NCBI GenBank assembly: GCA_025201865.1
Contig: MU603221.1
Location: 1-14,377 of the forward strand
Source: Ramicandelaber brevisporus
Lineage: Eukaryota > Kickxellomycota > Ramicandelaberales > Ramicandelaberaceae
DNA length: 14,377 nucleotides
Direction of reading: 5' to 3'
Of this stretch, positions 7,962 through 14,377 are shown one piece after another (the stretch's first letter is position 1; each line of letters begins with the position of its first letter). The notes beneath the pieces were generated by a model, which saw only the letters and a program-made list of their open reading frames with translations, was not told where the DNA came from and made no database searches. The translations under genes were made by a program, and so were the position numbers.

Positions 7962-8288
7962 ATGCACATCAAGAACACCATTGTCGCTGCGCTCCTGCTT
8001 GGCGTTTTGGCCTCCGCCGTTCCAGTTGACAACGCTGCTGCTGCTGCACCAGCCGATGTCGCTCCAACCGCGCCAACTGACGCCGATGCCGCCATTCCAG
8101 CTGATGTTGGAAGTGCATTTGCAAACAGTAACAACCAAGGCACGACTGATTGGAATGGTGGCCACAATGGTGGAGGACACGGAGGCGGTGACCACGATGG
8201 GCACGGAGGCTACTATGGCGGTGGATACTGGAACTGGTGGTGGTGGTACTGCCGTCGCTACCCATACTACTGCTACCGTCGCTGGTAA
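7962..8288 (+). CDS. Small secreted His/Gly-rich peptide precursor with Trp/Arg/Tyr-rich C-terminus
   Basis: The precursor has 108 residues. The ATG at 7962 (context aacatcaagATG) starts a good signal peptide, residues 1-19 (MHIKNTIVAALLLGVLASA). An in-frame ATG at 7863 lies only 22 bases after the TATA box and would bury that signal behind Ser/Thr repeats. The mature part has three zones. Residues 20-58 are Ala/Pro/Asp-rich and acidic, like a propeptide. Residues 61-88 are Gly-rich with His68, His73, His78 and His81 and two Asp, a possible metal-binding run. The tail, residues 89-108, holds five Trp, five Tyr, five Arg and a C97-x6-C104 pair that could form a disulfide-closed hairpin. The tail resembles cationic Trp/Arg-rich membrane-active peptides in composition only. 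A structural wall or adhesive Gly/Tyr-rich protein is an equally fair reading. No family is recognised. The gene is convergent with the next secreted-protein gene, 253 bases away. Confidence 0.8.
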   Translation: MHIKNTIVAALLLGVLASAVPVDNAAAAAPADVAPTAPTDADAAIPADVGSAFANSNNQGTTDWNGGHNGGGHGGGDHDGHGGYYGGGYWNWWWWYCRRYPYYCYRRW

Positions 8289-8541
8289 ATTCGCGCTCAT
8301 TGCATTAATCCTTTTGTTGTAGTTCTTTATCTTTGTTTTAGTTTAAATTGCACGTTTTGTGTTATCAACTCTCTCCCATTCAGTAAAGATTGAAGGTAGA
8401 AGAGTCTTCTTGCTGCTATACTTTCCTATACTTTCGCTCTGTCATTAGCTTCATCTTTATAAACAAATCTTCTTTAAAGAAATGAATCAAACAGTTTAAT
8501 CGATGACGAAAAATGTGACGATGTAAAAAAAAGACTTTGTA

Positions 8542-8988
8542 TTAGTAACGACGACGAGAAGTGGTTGGAGAACGAGAGCGAGCAGTTCCCTTTTCCTTTT
8601 GCTTCTTCTCTTCGTTCTTTTGGATGGTCTTCTTCTTGCTTCTGCACACATTCATGGCTCTCGTTCTGTCGTTGTTACCAGACGTCAAATTCTTCTCCCA
8701 CTGGGCGTGACCGGCATCACTCTGGCCATTGAACCACTTCTTTGTGTAGTCGCGACGCATTCTAACGGCAGTCTGGTACAAGCTAATCACTTCGGTGAGA
8801 CAGGTGACACAGGTATCGCATTCAGCAATGGTTGCACAATCACCCTTGGCATACTTTCCGCATTGGCTCTTCTTGCGGTCAGCACTCGCTTCGGCGGACT
8901 TGTATGCCTGGTAGTCTTCAGCCTTGCCAGCAGAGGCAACGCTAAACAGCGCAAAGAGGGCAAGAACCAGTACAATGAGCACCTTCAT
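8542..8988 (-). CDS. Small secreted six-cysteine protein with basic C-terminal tail
   Basis: The product has 148 residues. A signal peptide is clear at 1-20 (MKVLIVLVLALFALFSVASA). The mature part has six cysteines (C43, C51, C57, C60, C63, C115). Four of them cluster as C-x5-C-x2-C-x2-C at 51-63, enough for up to three disulfides. The middle is probably helical (LTEVISLYQTAVRMRRDY), followed by KKWFNGQSDAGHAQWEKN and an N-glycosylation sequon at N100. Residues 117-148 form a very basic Lys/Arg/Ser tail. No catalytic motif is visible and I do not recognise the family. A cell-surface or effector-like secreted protein is an inference from size, cysteines and signal peptide. The opposite strand has an open frame over the same bases but lacks comparable features. 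Confidence 0.82.
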   Translation of the reverse strand: MKVLIVLVLALFALFSVASAGKAEDYQAYKSAEASADRKKSQCGKYAKGDCATIAECDTCVTCLTEVISLYQTAVRMRRDYTKKWFNGQSDAGHAQWEKNLTSGNNDRTRAMNVCRSKKKTIQKNEEKKQKEKGTARSRSPTTSRRRY

Positions 8989-9188
8989 AGCTGACCGAGG
9001 ATATCGTCAATAAAAAAATAAAAGCAAATAAGGCACAGAAAAGTGAACAAAAGGAATGGTTGCACACAAAAAAAAGTGAAGAGAGTGGAGGATGAGGATG
9101 TGAATGATTGACTGAGGATACGAATGCGAATGAATGTGTTTGAAGCTGTACAAATGAAGAGCAACACATGCGAGCAAGCAAGCAACCT

Positions 9189-9198
9189 CCTTTTAATA
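9189..9198 (-). promoter_or_regulatory. TATA-like box of the six-cysteine secreted protein gene
   Basis: Read on the - strand this is TATTAAAAGG, about 200 bases upstream of the ATG at 8988. It is similar in form to the TATAAAAAGG of the other small secreted gene. The leader would be about 170 bases. Confidence 0.4.
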
Positions 9199-9285
9199 TT
9201 GTCTTCGGTGCCCCGGTTCAGCTCTCTTTCCCCCAGTTGGCTGAGCGTTAATCACAGGAGGCGGCTTCCTGTTTTCTGCTATGGT

Positions 9286-9303
9286 TGACTGGCGCGCCAG
9301 TCA
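9286..9303. promoter_or_regulatory. Perfect 18-base palindrome, candidate dimeric factor site
   Basis: TGACTGGCGCGCCAGTCA is its own reverse complement over all 18 bases. Its ends are TGACT/AGTCA half sites of the bZIP type. Its right end plus two bases gives CAGTCACA (9298-9305), identical to the HomolD box known from fission yeast promoters. It lies about 300 bases upstream of the six-cysteine protein ATG. Regulatory function is inferred. Confidence 0.5.
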
Positions 9304-9952
9304 CATTTATTGAAACAAGCTGTGAGTACGAAATGCGGCTTCCCGTTGGGTTTGCATTGGATATTGAAGTGCGGGGAGGGGGAGTCCTTGCTTCTTGTTT
9401 CCGTGCTTGACATATGACTGCTCAGGCAAGCATGAAAGGAGTGGTCAAAGCGGTGGTGACATCGGCAAACCTACTATAGGCGTGTTATTACGTAAGCTTA
9501 CAAATTGGTTTTATTGGAGAAGGAGAAGGAGGAGGTGAGGGATTATTAACATAGTAGTCATTGGCTCGATCGAATCGACATTTGAACAACACCAAGTGAT
9601 AGTTTTATTAAAAAGAAAAGCAATATCACTGGTATGATTTGCATTTTACGCAGAGACAGTCCAATTGACTATTATGTTTTTTTCTTCCTTCGGTGTCTTT
9701 CTTTGTCGATTAGATGTCAGTGGAAGATGCAGTCCGCCCAACAATTGTGATTGATCGAATACTGAGAATAGAGGACTTGAGTTGTAAGCTGGTCACCCTC
9801 AGTCATCTTGACTTAGTAATTGACTGTGTGGTGATGATGATCCTTACCCTCTACACTTTCATTCTCTCTTACTGTAAACAGATCGATGTTTCATATACTG
9901 TGACTAAAGATTCAAACCTTTAAAATAAAGCAATTTTAATGGCAAAATTTGT

Positions 9953-10888
9953 TTAGTCGAAGAGACCGAAGCCCATGTCAGCATCGGACTCGTCCTCCTC
10001 AACAGCCTCCTCCTTCTCGGCGGCAGCGGCAGCTGGGGCATCAGCAGCGGCGGTTGGGGCGGCAACGGCGAAGGCAGATGGGTCGGCAAGGTAGGCCTTG
10101 ATCTGCTCGGAGCCAGCGAAGGTGTAGTCGGTGGCAACGGAGACGGCGAGCAGGTTCTTGTAGACGTTGATGAGGGTGTGTGGGACGGAGGCAACGGTTG
10201 GGTAGTCAATCTGCAGGGACAGGGCAGCAATGGTGGTGACACCGGACATGAAGCTCTCGAGAAGCTCGGACTCCTCAATGTCGAGGACGCTTGGTGGGAA
10301 GGTGTTGCCGTCAGCGAAGATCTGGACGACGGACATACCGTAGGTGAATGGCGAGATGTTCAACATGTTGAGCAGGGTAGCCTCAGAAGCACCGACCTTG
10401 TTGCCCTTGTGGATGAGGTGGACCTCGTTGGTGATTTCAATGGTACCACGAGCAATCTTGGTTGGGATACCGAGAGCCTGGAAGAAGGAGGTCTTGCCTG
10501 GCTCCATACCGGTGTTACCGGCTGGGATGGACACATCGACTGGGGCGATGGCACCAGCCTTGGCTGGGGCACGGACGCGGTTCTCAGTGATGCGGTCACG
10601 GATGTCCTTGAGCTCGCCGTTGGTGAAGACGAAACCAGTGTTGCCCTTGACGTGGCCGACGAGGCGCTCGAACTGTGGGTGCTCTGGGATCATCTCGCGG
10701 AGGAGACGGCGGACCATGGTGTTCTTGCCCATGAGGACCTCGGCGTCACCGCGGAGAGACTTACGGATCTGGTGCATCTGGTTGGAGCCGACGTTGTCGA
10801 CCTGGACAATGAAGATGGAGGCGTTCTCCAGGAGGAGAGAGCGAAGCTTCTCGGCGTAGGCGGCCTTCTTAGCACGGGTCTCGGACAT
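9953..10888 (-). CDS. RPLP0: 60S acidic ribosomal protein P0 (uL10)
   Basis: The protein has 311 residues, the usual length. The start at 10888 ([19 protein letters not shown]) matches the family; a Met 28 codons upstream is only leader sequence. P0 is the base of the ribosomal stalk. It binds 26S/28S rRNA at the GTPase centre and carries the P1/P2 dimers that recruit translation factors. The rRNA-binding N-domain is seen at ~1-108 ([31 protein letters not shown]) and the insertion domain at ~110-185. The helical P1/P2-binding region follows ([19 protein letters not shown], ~228-244). An Ala-rich hinge (~273-290) precedes an acidic end, [11 protein letters not shown], the conserved factor-binding tail. 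Base use is G/C-rich at third positions, as expected for a strongly expressed gene. The gene has no intron. Confidence 0.98.
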   Translation of the reverse strand: MSETRAKKAAYAEKLRSLLLENASIFIVQVDNVGSNQMHQIRKSLRGDAEVLMGKNTMVRRLLREMIPEHPQFERLVGHVKGNTGFVFTNGELKDIRDRITENRVRAPAKAGAIAPVDVSIPAGNTGMEPGKTSFFQALGIPTKIARGTIEITNEVHLIHKGNKVGASEATLLNMLNISPFTYGMSVVQIFADGNTFPPSVLDIEESELLESFMSGVTTIAALSLQIDYPTVASVPHTLINVYKNLLAVSVATDYTFAGSEQIKAYLADPSAFAVAAPTAAADAPAAAAAEKEEAVEEDESDADMGFGLFD

Positions 10889-11218
10889 TGTTGTTGTTGT
10901 TTTGTTCTTTCGACTTGGAGGGTTATTCGCACAGGGCGGCGTGAGGCAATTTAACTTGTTCAAAGATGACAAGAGCTACAGTTCGCGACAGGAGCGAGTG
11001 GTGTTATGCAGAAGGCAGAGGCAGATCAACACTCCCAAAACTGCGATCTCTCCCGACCAAAAAAAACATAGCAAAAAAACAAAAAAAACATAGCAGCAAA
11101 AAAAACAGCAACAAAAAACCAAACCAAATTAAATTTCAAAAATAAATGATCACATTCACATCATCAACAGCAATTTGAATCAAAATTGAAAGTTGTGTAA
11201 AGTTTCTTTTTTTATATT
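10889..11218. other. RPLP0 promoter and leader; 3' flank of the TFIIA gene
   Basis: Both flanking genes are on the - strand. The leader just upstream of RPLP0 has a run of AAC units read on the - strand. Further up is a long A-rich stretch (11059-11120) that reads as poly(T) towards the gene. It contains a 15-base direct repeat, aaaaaaaacatagca, at 11059-11073 and 11081-11095. Poly(dA:dT) tracts are common in fungal ribosomal protein promoters. I see no separate gene. Confidence 0.6.
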
Positions 11219-12463
11219 TTACCATTCAAATTCGCAATTTGCGCGGTTGAACAGGAAGTCGCGGCCATTTGCATTGATGACGCCGTCGCGCAGAACAATC
11301 TTCCAGCGGTTCTTGGTGCGACCCACCTTTTCGTGCTGACATAGAGTTGTATTGCCATGATCAACTCTCTGCTGGTCAGCTTCCTGGACATCCTCAGTGT
11401 CACTCGGATCATCCAAATCAGAGCCAAGCAGGTCATCTTCATTGCTAGTAACTGGAGCAGCACTCGCACCTGCATCTGCATCCGCATCCGCATCATCATC
11501 AGCAGACCCAGCGCTTGGTCCATCGTGCTGCGGAATGTGACTCTGGTAGTTTGATGGCTGCTGTTGTTGCTGCTGTTGTTGTTGTTGTTGGTAGCTAATG
11601 TTGTTGTATTGGTATGAAGTCTGAGTTGGAGTCGATGGCTGTTGCTGCTGCTGCTGCTGCTGCTGACCACCAACTCTAGCATTGGCCGTTAATGAGCTGA
11701 CGGATGGAAGGGATATTTGCTTGTAGGACTGATGTGGAGGGGAAGCAGGCGGAACTCCCTTCTGCTGAACTGCTGCTGCCGCATTCATTCCATAGGCAGA
11801 CAACGGTGCTGCACTTGGTGGCTGATGCTGCAATGGACCTGGCAGGTTACCCGATGACCGAGCAGCTCCGCCAGCAAGTGCACTGATGGGTGGCAGTATA
11901 CCGCCACTGCCGCCGCTGCTGTTTGCTGCTGTAGTGGGTGGTCGGTGGATGCCTGGCAGAGGTGCAGCTGTTCGTGGAGAAGGCAATCTATCCGACGGGT
12001 TGCTGTATCCAGATGAGTATCCATGGGCAGTAACACCGGTATTGCTGGTCTGGTTAAACATTGGAGCAGAACCCATCGACCAGCTCTCCGGGCCTGGCAC
12101 TTCGTTTGATGAGAACTCCTCTGGACCTCCCAAGCCGCCAGCTGCATCTGGCCCATCGACGCCTACAGTATCGCCAAACAAAGCGTCAACATCGCCTTCG
12201 TCATCAACATCGCCAACACCGACACCACCGCGGCCCGCACCTGATGCACCAGCTGCAGAAGTGCTGTTGGCGGCGTTTCTAGCCATGGCCTCGACTTCAG
12301 CAGCAGCTTGTTCTTGGCTGCTGGCTAGATTGACTTCCCAGAGACGCTTCAACTCAGCTAGGACTTCCTCTTCAACTCCATTCTCTTCGAAATCGCGAGC
12401 CGAGGCTTCAATAACCTCGTTAATAACCATCTGGTATATCGAGAGCGTTGTCTGGGACGTCAT
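11219..12463 (-). CDS. TOA1: Transcription initiation factor TFIIA large (alpha/beta) subunit
   Basis: The protein has 414 residues, longer than yeast TOA1 or the human precursor. With the small TFIIA subunit it stabilises TBP on the TATA box in the nucleus. The N-terminal four-helix-bundle segment is at 8-48 (SIYQMVINEVIEASARDFEE). The C-terminal beta-barrel and TBP/DNA contact segment is at ~343-414: acidic DDLLGSDLDDPSDTEDV, then NTTLCQHEKVGRTKNRWKIV and NGRDFLF, ending EFEW. Both conserved ends are complete. The length comes from the linker (~50-340), which is Gly/Pro/Ser-rich with two poly-Gln runs (267-275 and 292-302) and an Asp-Ala repeat (322-331). The start at 12463 gives the canonical N-terminus directly. 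The gene diverges from SDH4, separated by about 500 bases with a large palindrome. Confidence 0.96.
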   Translation of the reverse strand: MTSQTTLSIYQMVINEVIEASARDFEENGVEEEVLAELKRLWEVNLASSQEQAAAEVEAMARNAANSTSAAGASGAGRGGVGVGDVDDEGDVDALFGDTVGVDGPDAAGGLGGPEEFSSNEVPGPESWSMGSAPMFNQTSNTGVTAHGYSSGYSNPSDRLPSPRTAAPLPGIHRPPTTAANSSGGSGGILPPISALAGGAARSSGNLPGPLQHQPPSAAPLSAYGMNAAAAVQQKGVPPASPPHQSYKQISLPSVSSLTANARVGGQQQQQQQQQPSTPTQTSYQYNNISYQQQQQQQQQQQPSNYQSHIPQHDGPSAGSADDDADADADAGASAAPVTSNEDDLLGSDLDDPSDTEDVQEADQQRVDHGNTTLCQHEKVGRTKNRWKIVLRDGVINANGRDFLFNRANCEFEW

Positions 12464-12475
12464 AGTTCAATCGGG

Positions 12476-12525
12476 CTGTGCTGTGCTGTGTTGTGCTGTG
12501 TTGTGCTGTGTTGTGTTGTGTTGTG
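12476..12525. repeat. Pentanucleotide repeat in the TFIIA leader
   Basis: Ten consecutive CTGTG/TTGTG units lie here, with a degenerate continuation to 12535. The array begins 13 bases upstream of the TFIIA ATG, so it is probably in the 5' UTR and reads CACAG/CACAA in the transcript. Confidence 0.9.
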
Positions 12526-12605
12526 TGATGCTGTGGAGAGTGTATTTGATTTTGTATAGTTTCTGTAGTCCTCGCAATACAAACACTGCAAACGGAACGA
12601 AATAA

Positions 12606-12826
12606 ACCACCACTTTCATTACACCTTTTCGGCATGAGACTCGGTACATAAACTCGCATTTACTAGCATAATCTCCCACTTTAAGAGGTCATTTCCATGC
12701 CACCAGTGGATCCAGATGGTGCTATTTGGTCCAGAATATACACCTCTTCAAAGTGGAAGTGCATAGTAGAAATTGTGAGATAATATGCCGAGTCTCGTGC
12801 CAATATGGTAGAGTGGGAGTGGTGGT
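12606..12826. repeat. Large imperfect inverted repeat (foldback element)
   Basis: The left arm 12606-12689 and right arm 12742-12826 are reverse complements with mismatches and small gaps. The outer 39 bases of each arm match at 30 positions, including GAGACTCGG (12631-12639) against its complement near 12789-12797. Inner blocks also match: CCCACTTT-AAGAGGT pairs with ACCTCTTCAAAGTGG. The symmetry weakly continues towards a central GGATCC (12708-12713). No coding capacity and no clear target-site duplication are visible. It may be an old MITE-like element or a large dyad promoter structure. Confidence 0.8.
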
Positions 12827-12960
12827 GCTGGTAAAAAAAAAAGTCGCATCCATTTTCTGACCATACTCACTCCGTGTCCAAGCGAATCTGCTCAATTTTC
12901 AAAAACAACTTCTTACTCCAAGTTCGTTCCGTGCTGTTGTTGCACCCGCTCGGTTAATAG

Positions 12961-13467
12961 ATGATCGCCTCTTCGTTTGCAGCTGCTACTCGCGCGCGTG
13001 TCAGCGCCACTGCCTTCCGCTCTGCTAATGTTGCGGCTGTTCCAGTGTCGACGCTTTCTCTTCTTCCACGGCGCATCCACACCTCCGTGCCGGCCAAGAT
13101 TGGAGCCCCGACGCCAAACCCAGAAAAGGTTCCGGTTCACGCAGTAGATCGCATGGAGGGCTCCTACCACTGGGACTTTGAGCGTTTCATTACGGTTGCT
13201 CTGATTCCGATTGTTGGCGCGCAGGTTGCTGCTGGCGCTCACCCAACCACCGACTTGCTGCTCGGCCTGGTTCTGCCCATCCATTGCCACATTGGATTTG
13301 GAGCATGCATCACTGATTATGTTCCAGTGCGCAAATACGGCAAGTGGAACACAGCTGCTGTGTGGGCATTGCGTGCCGGCACTCTGGCTACTTTGGTTGC
13401 TTGCTACAACTTTAACACTACCGATGTTGGTCTTACCGAGCTCGTCGTCCGCTCCTGGAAGGCATAA
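12961..13467 (+). CDS. SDH4: Succinate dehydrogenase membrane anchor subunit (CybS/SDH4)
   Basis: The protein has 168 residues. An in-frame TAG directly precedes the ATG (12958-12960), so the start is fixed. Residues 1-~45 are rich in Ala, Ser and Arg with almost no acidic residue, a mitochondrial presequence (ARVSATAFRSANV... LPRRIHTS). The CybS signature follows: GSYHWDFERF (67-76), a first membrane helix (~77-93), a second (~97-118) containing HCHIGFG with His108 and His110, one of which should bind haem b, then D119-Y120 (TDYVPVRKY), where the Tyr is expected at the ubiquinone site. A third helix lies at ~131-150. The subunit anchors SDH1/SDH2 of complex II in the inner mitochondrial membrane and passes electrons to ubiquinone. 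Its length is normal for the family. Confidence 0.95.
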   Translation: MIASSFAAATRARVSATAFRSANVAAVPVSTLSLLPRRIHTSVPAKIGAPTPNPEKVPVHAVDRMEGSYHWDFERFITVALIPIVGAQVAAGAHPTTDLLLGLVLPIHCHIGFGACITDYVPVRKYGKWNTAAVWALRAGTLATLVACYNFNTTDVGLTELVVRSWKA

Positions 13468-13776
13468 GTATCCATCTCTTTTATATTTAAAAAACTTAAT
13501 AAGCATTTGTTTGCAATATTTAAAGAGAATTAGTATGAGGATGGCCATTGATCGGAGAGCTTTGTTACTGATATCCAAAGTAACCATTTTGACACGAAGA
13601 GAGCACGGACACATAACTCGCTGTTGAAAGTGATGTTAACAATACACTCAGTGTCATCTTGCTTTGGCAGCTGGTAGTTATTAGTCTAACTTGTAGGAAG
13701 AGGCAATACCAGTTTATGTATTAAAAAAAACAAATAATGATTCTCGATTCAAATGCATGGGCTGAGTTTAGTTAGT
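13468..13776. other. Convergent 3' flanks of SDH4 and TOM40
   Basis: This is an AT-rich spacer between convergent genes. No canonical AATAAA is visible on either strand in a fitting position. An A8 run occurs near 13723. I see no gene, repeat or RNA. Confidence 0.55.
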
Positions 13777-14377
13777 TTAGCCCTCCATGCTGAGGCCGAT
13801 ACCGAAACGGTTGATACCCTTGACGTGGTCAATCTCGCCGTTCAAGCTGAGCAGAATGCCTGGATACACCTTCTCCTCCATCATCATGCGCACCTTACCG
13901 CGAGTATCAAAGCTGGAGCGAATGGTAGCGCCTCTCAGGTCGTACTTACCACCAACCGAGCAGACAGCCTCGGGCTTGCCAGTTTCCTGCGATGGCATAA
14001 TGTCGAGAGTGGCAGCAAACTCAACGCGCTCGTTGACACGGTGGAAGTACTCAGCCTGCATCATGCCCAATCCTTGCAGCTGGAAGGTCAGCGTGGATGG
14101 AGACAGCTTGATGTGCGGTGGGATACCAGAGACAGCTGGATTGGCAGCAGCGGCGGCATGTGGGGCAGTGTGCTGCAGGTCATCGTAGGCAGGCTCGGCA
14201 CCGCCCATGACAGCGTGAGACACAGCCATTGGCTGAATGTGAGGCTCTGCGGGGCTCTGCGCCATAAACTGCTGTGGCAGCTGTGGAAGTGGCATTGGCA
14301 TTGGCAGAATGTCGTTGAAAGTGTACTTGCCAACCAGTGACATTTGCGACTCCTCCATATCGGGAGTTGGACGCTGG
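13777..14377 (-). CDS. TOM40: Mitochondrial import receptor subunit Tom40, C-terminal part (5'-truncated by window edge)
   Basis: The frame is open from the window end to the stop at 13777-13779 (about 199 residues visible). A Met lies at 14358, but the codons before it (QRPTPD) continue the same frame and the following SQMSLVGKYTFN reads as a barrel strand, so the true start lies outside. The second half carries the Tom40 C-terminal barrel strands: MMQAEYFHRVNERVEFAATL, a strand around VGGKYDLRGATIRSSFDTRG, then GKVRMMMEEKVYPGILLSL and the last strand ending FGIGLSMEG. Tom40 is the beta-barrel channel of the TOM complex in the outer mitochondrial membrane. Between the first visible strand and the next lies a run of about 65 residues rich in Pro, Met, Ala and Gln (PMPMPLPQLPQQ ... 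APHAAAAANPAV), which looks like a long loop insertion. Confidence 0.85.
   Translation of the reverse strand, partial: QRPTPDMEESQMSLVGKYTFNDILPMPMPLPQLPQQFMAQSPAEPHIQPMAVSHAVMGGAEPAYDDLQHTAPHAAAAANPAVSGIPPHIKLSPSTLTFQLQGLGMMQAEYFHRVNERVEFAATLDIMPSQETGKPEAVCSVGGKYDLRGATIRSSFDTRGKVRMMMEEKVYPGILLSLNGEIDHVKGINRFGIGLSMEG

Larger units (their letters stand above)
8989..9952. other. Intergenic region between the six-cysteine protein gene and RPLP0
   Basis: This holds the promoter side of the six-cysteine protein gene and the 3' flank of RPLP0. Visible elements are a TATA-like box (9189-9198), an 18-base perfect palindrome (9286-9303), a repeated GCGGCTTCC[C/T]GTT motif (9261 and 9335), a G-rich run near 9373-9383 and a TTACGTAA palindrome (9488-9495). 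An open frame at 9714-9923 (+) has no coding character. I see no RNA gene. Confidence 0.6.
12464..12960. other. Divergent promoter region of TFIIA large subunit and SDH4
   Basis: The spacer between the two divergent genes is taken up by the pentanucleotide array (12476-12525) and a large imperfect palindrome (12606-12826). An A9 run follows at 12833-12841, and about 120 bases of SDH4 leader remain. No canonical TATA box is visible for either gene. Confidence 0.6.

Noticed and set aside
9230-9275. tRNA-like stretch (cagttggctgagcg, then a 5-bp stem with 7-base loop)
   Set aside because: The loop lacks T33, no acceptor stem pairs, and no T-arm GGTTCRA box follows. It is only a partial resemblance to a D-arm.
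9714-9923. 69-residue open frame on the + strand
   Set aside because: It has no domain, no paralog signal and no promoter, and it runs into the 3' flank of RPLP0.
10889-10972. 28-codon upstream extension of P0
   Set aside because: MSETRAKK at 10888 is the normal P0 N-terminus, and the extension ends in a Thr run from the leader repeat.
12152-12163. GVDG (residues 101-104) in TFIIA resembling the metazoan taspase site QVDG
   Set aside because: The Gln is missing, and taspase processing of TFIIA is not known for fungi.

Overview
The window looks like nuclear DNA of a fungus. Four recognisable eukaryotic housekeeping genes are present: the ribosomal stalk protein P0, the large subunit of TFIIA, the membrane anchor of mitochondrial succinate dehydrogenase, and the mitochondrial import pore Tom40. 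With them are a large secreted subtilisin with a PA insert and small secreted proteins, which fits a fungal secretome. Every gene reads through as one open frame with no need for an intron. Compact, intron-poor genes, expanded LRR/F-box-like and zinc-finger families and PA-subtilases suggest an early-diverging lineage, perhaps Zoopagomycota. That placement is only an inference and cannot be settled from this window.

Layout. (1) 1-3.25 kb, + strand: the 3' part of a leucine-rich-repeat (F-box/LRR-like) protein, then a 681-residue protein with eight zinc fingers. The latter is made of two tandem copies of a C2H2-C2H2-OrsD-like module behind an N-terminal row of SUMO-type motifs. These two genes read as more AT-rich than the rest. 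(2) 3.6-9.2 kb: three genes for secreted proteins. They are a 964-residue subtilase (- strand), a 108-residue His/Gly-rich peptide with a Trp/Arg/Tyr-rich tail (+ strand, clear TATA box), and a 148-residue six-cysteine basic protein (- strand). The intergenic DNA here is long and rich in microsatellites and palindromes. (3) 9.95-12.5 kb, - strand: RPLP0 and the TFIIA large subunit. (4) 12.96-14.38 kb: SDH4 (+ strand) facing the 3' part of TOM40 (- strand, cut by the window end).

The housekeeping genes cover translation (P0), transcription initiation (TFIIA) and mitochondrial respiration and import (SDH4, Tom40). Nothing shows they are regulated together. The three secreted products could act at the cell surface or in the medium, but a functional link between them is only inferred from adjacency.

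The most unusual signals outside the standard genes are: an approximately 221-bp imperfect palindrome (12606-12826) filling the divergent promoter between TFIIA and SDH4; the tail of the 108-residue secreted peptide; the duplicated zinc-finger/OrsD-like architecture with its SUMO-motif array; and a perfect 18-bp palindrome (9286-9303) upstream of the six-cysteine secreted protein gene.
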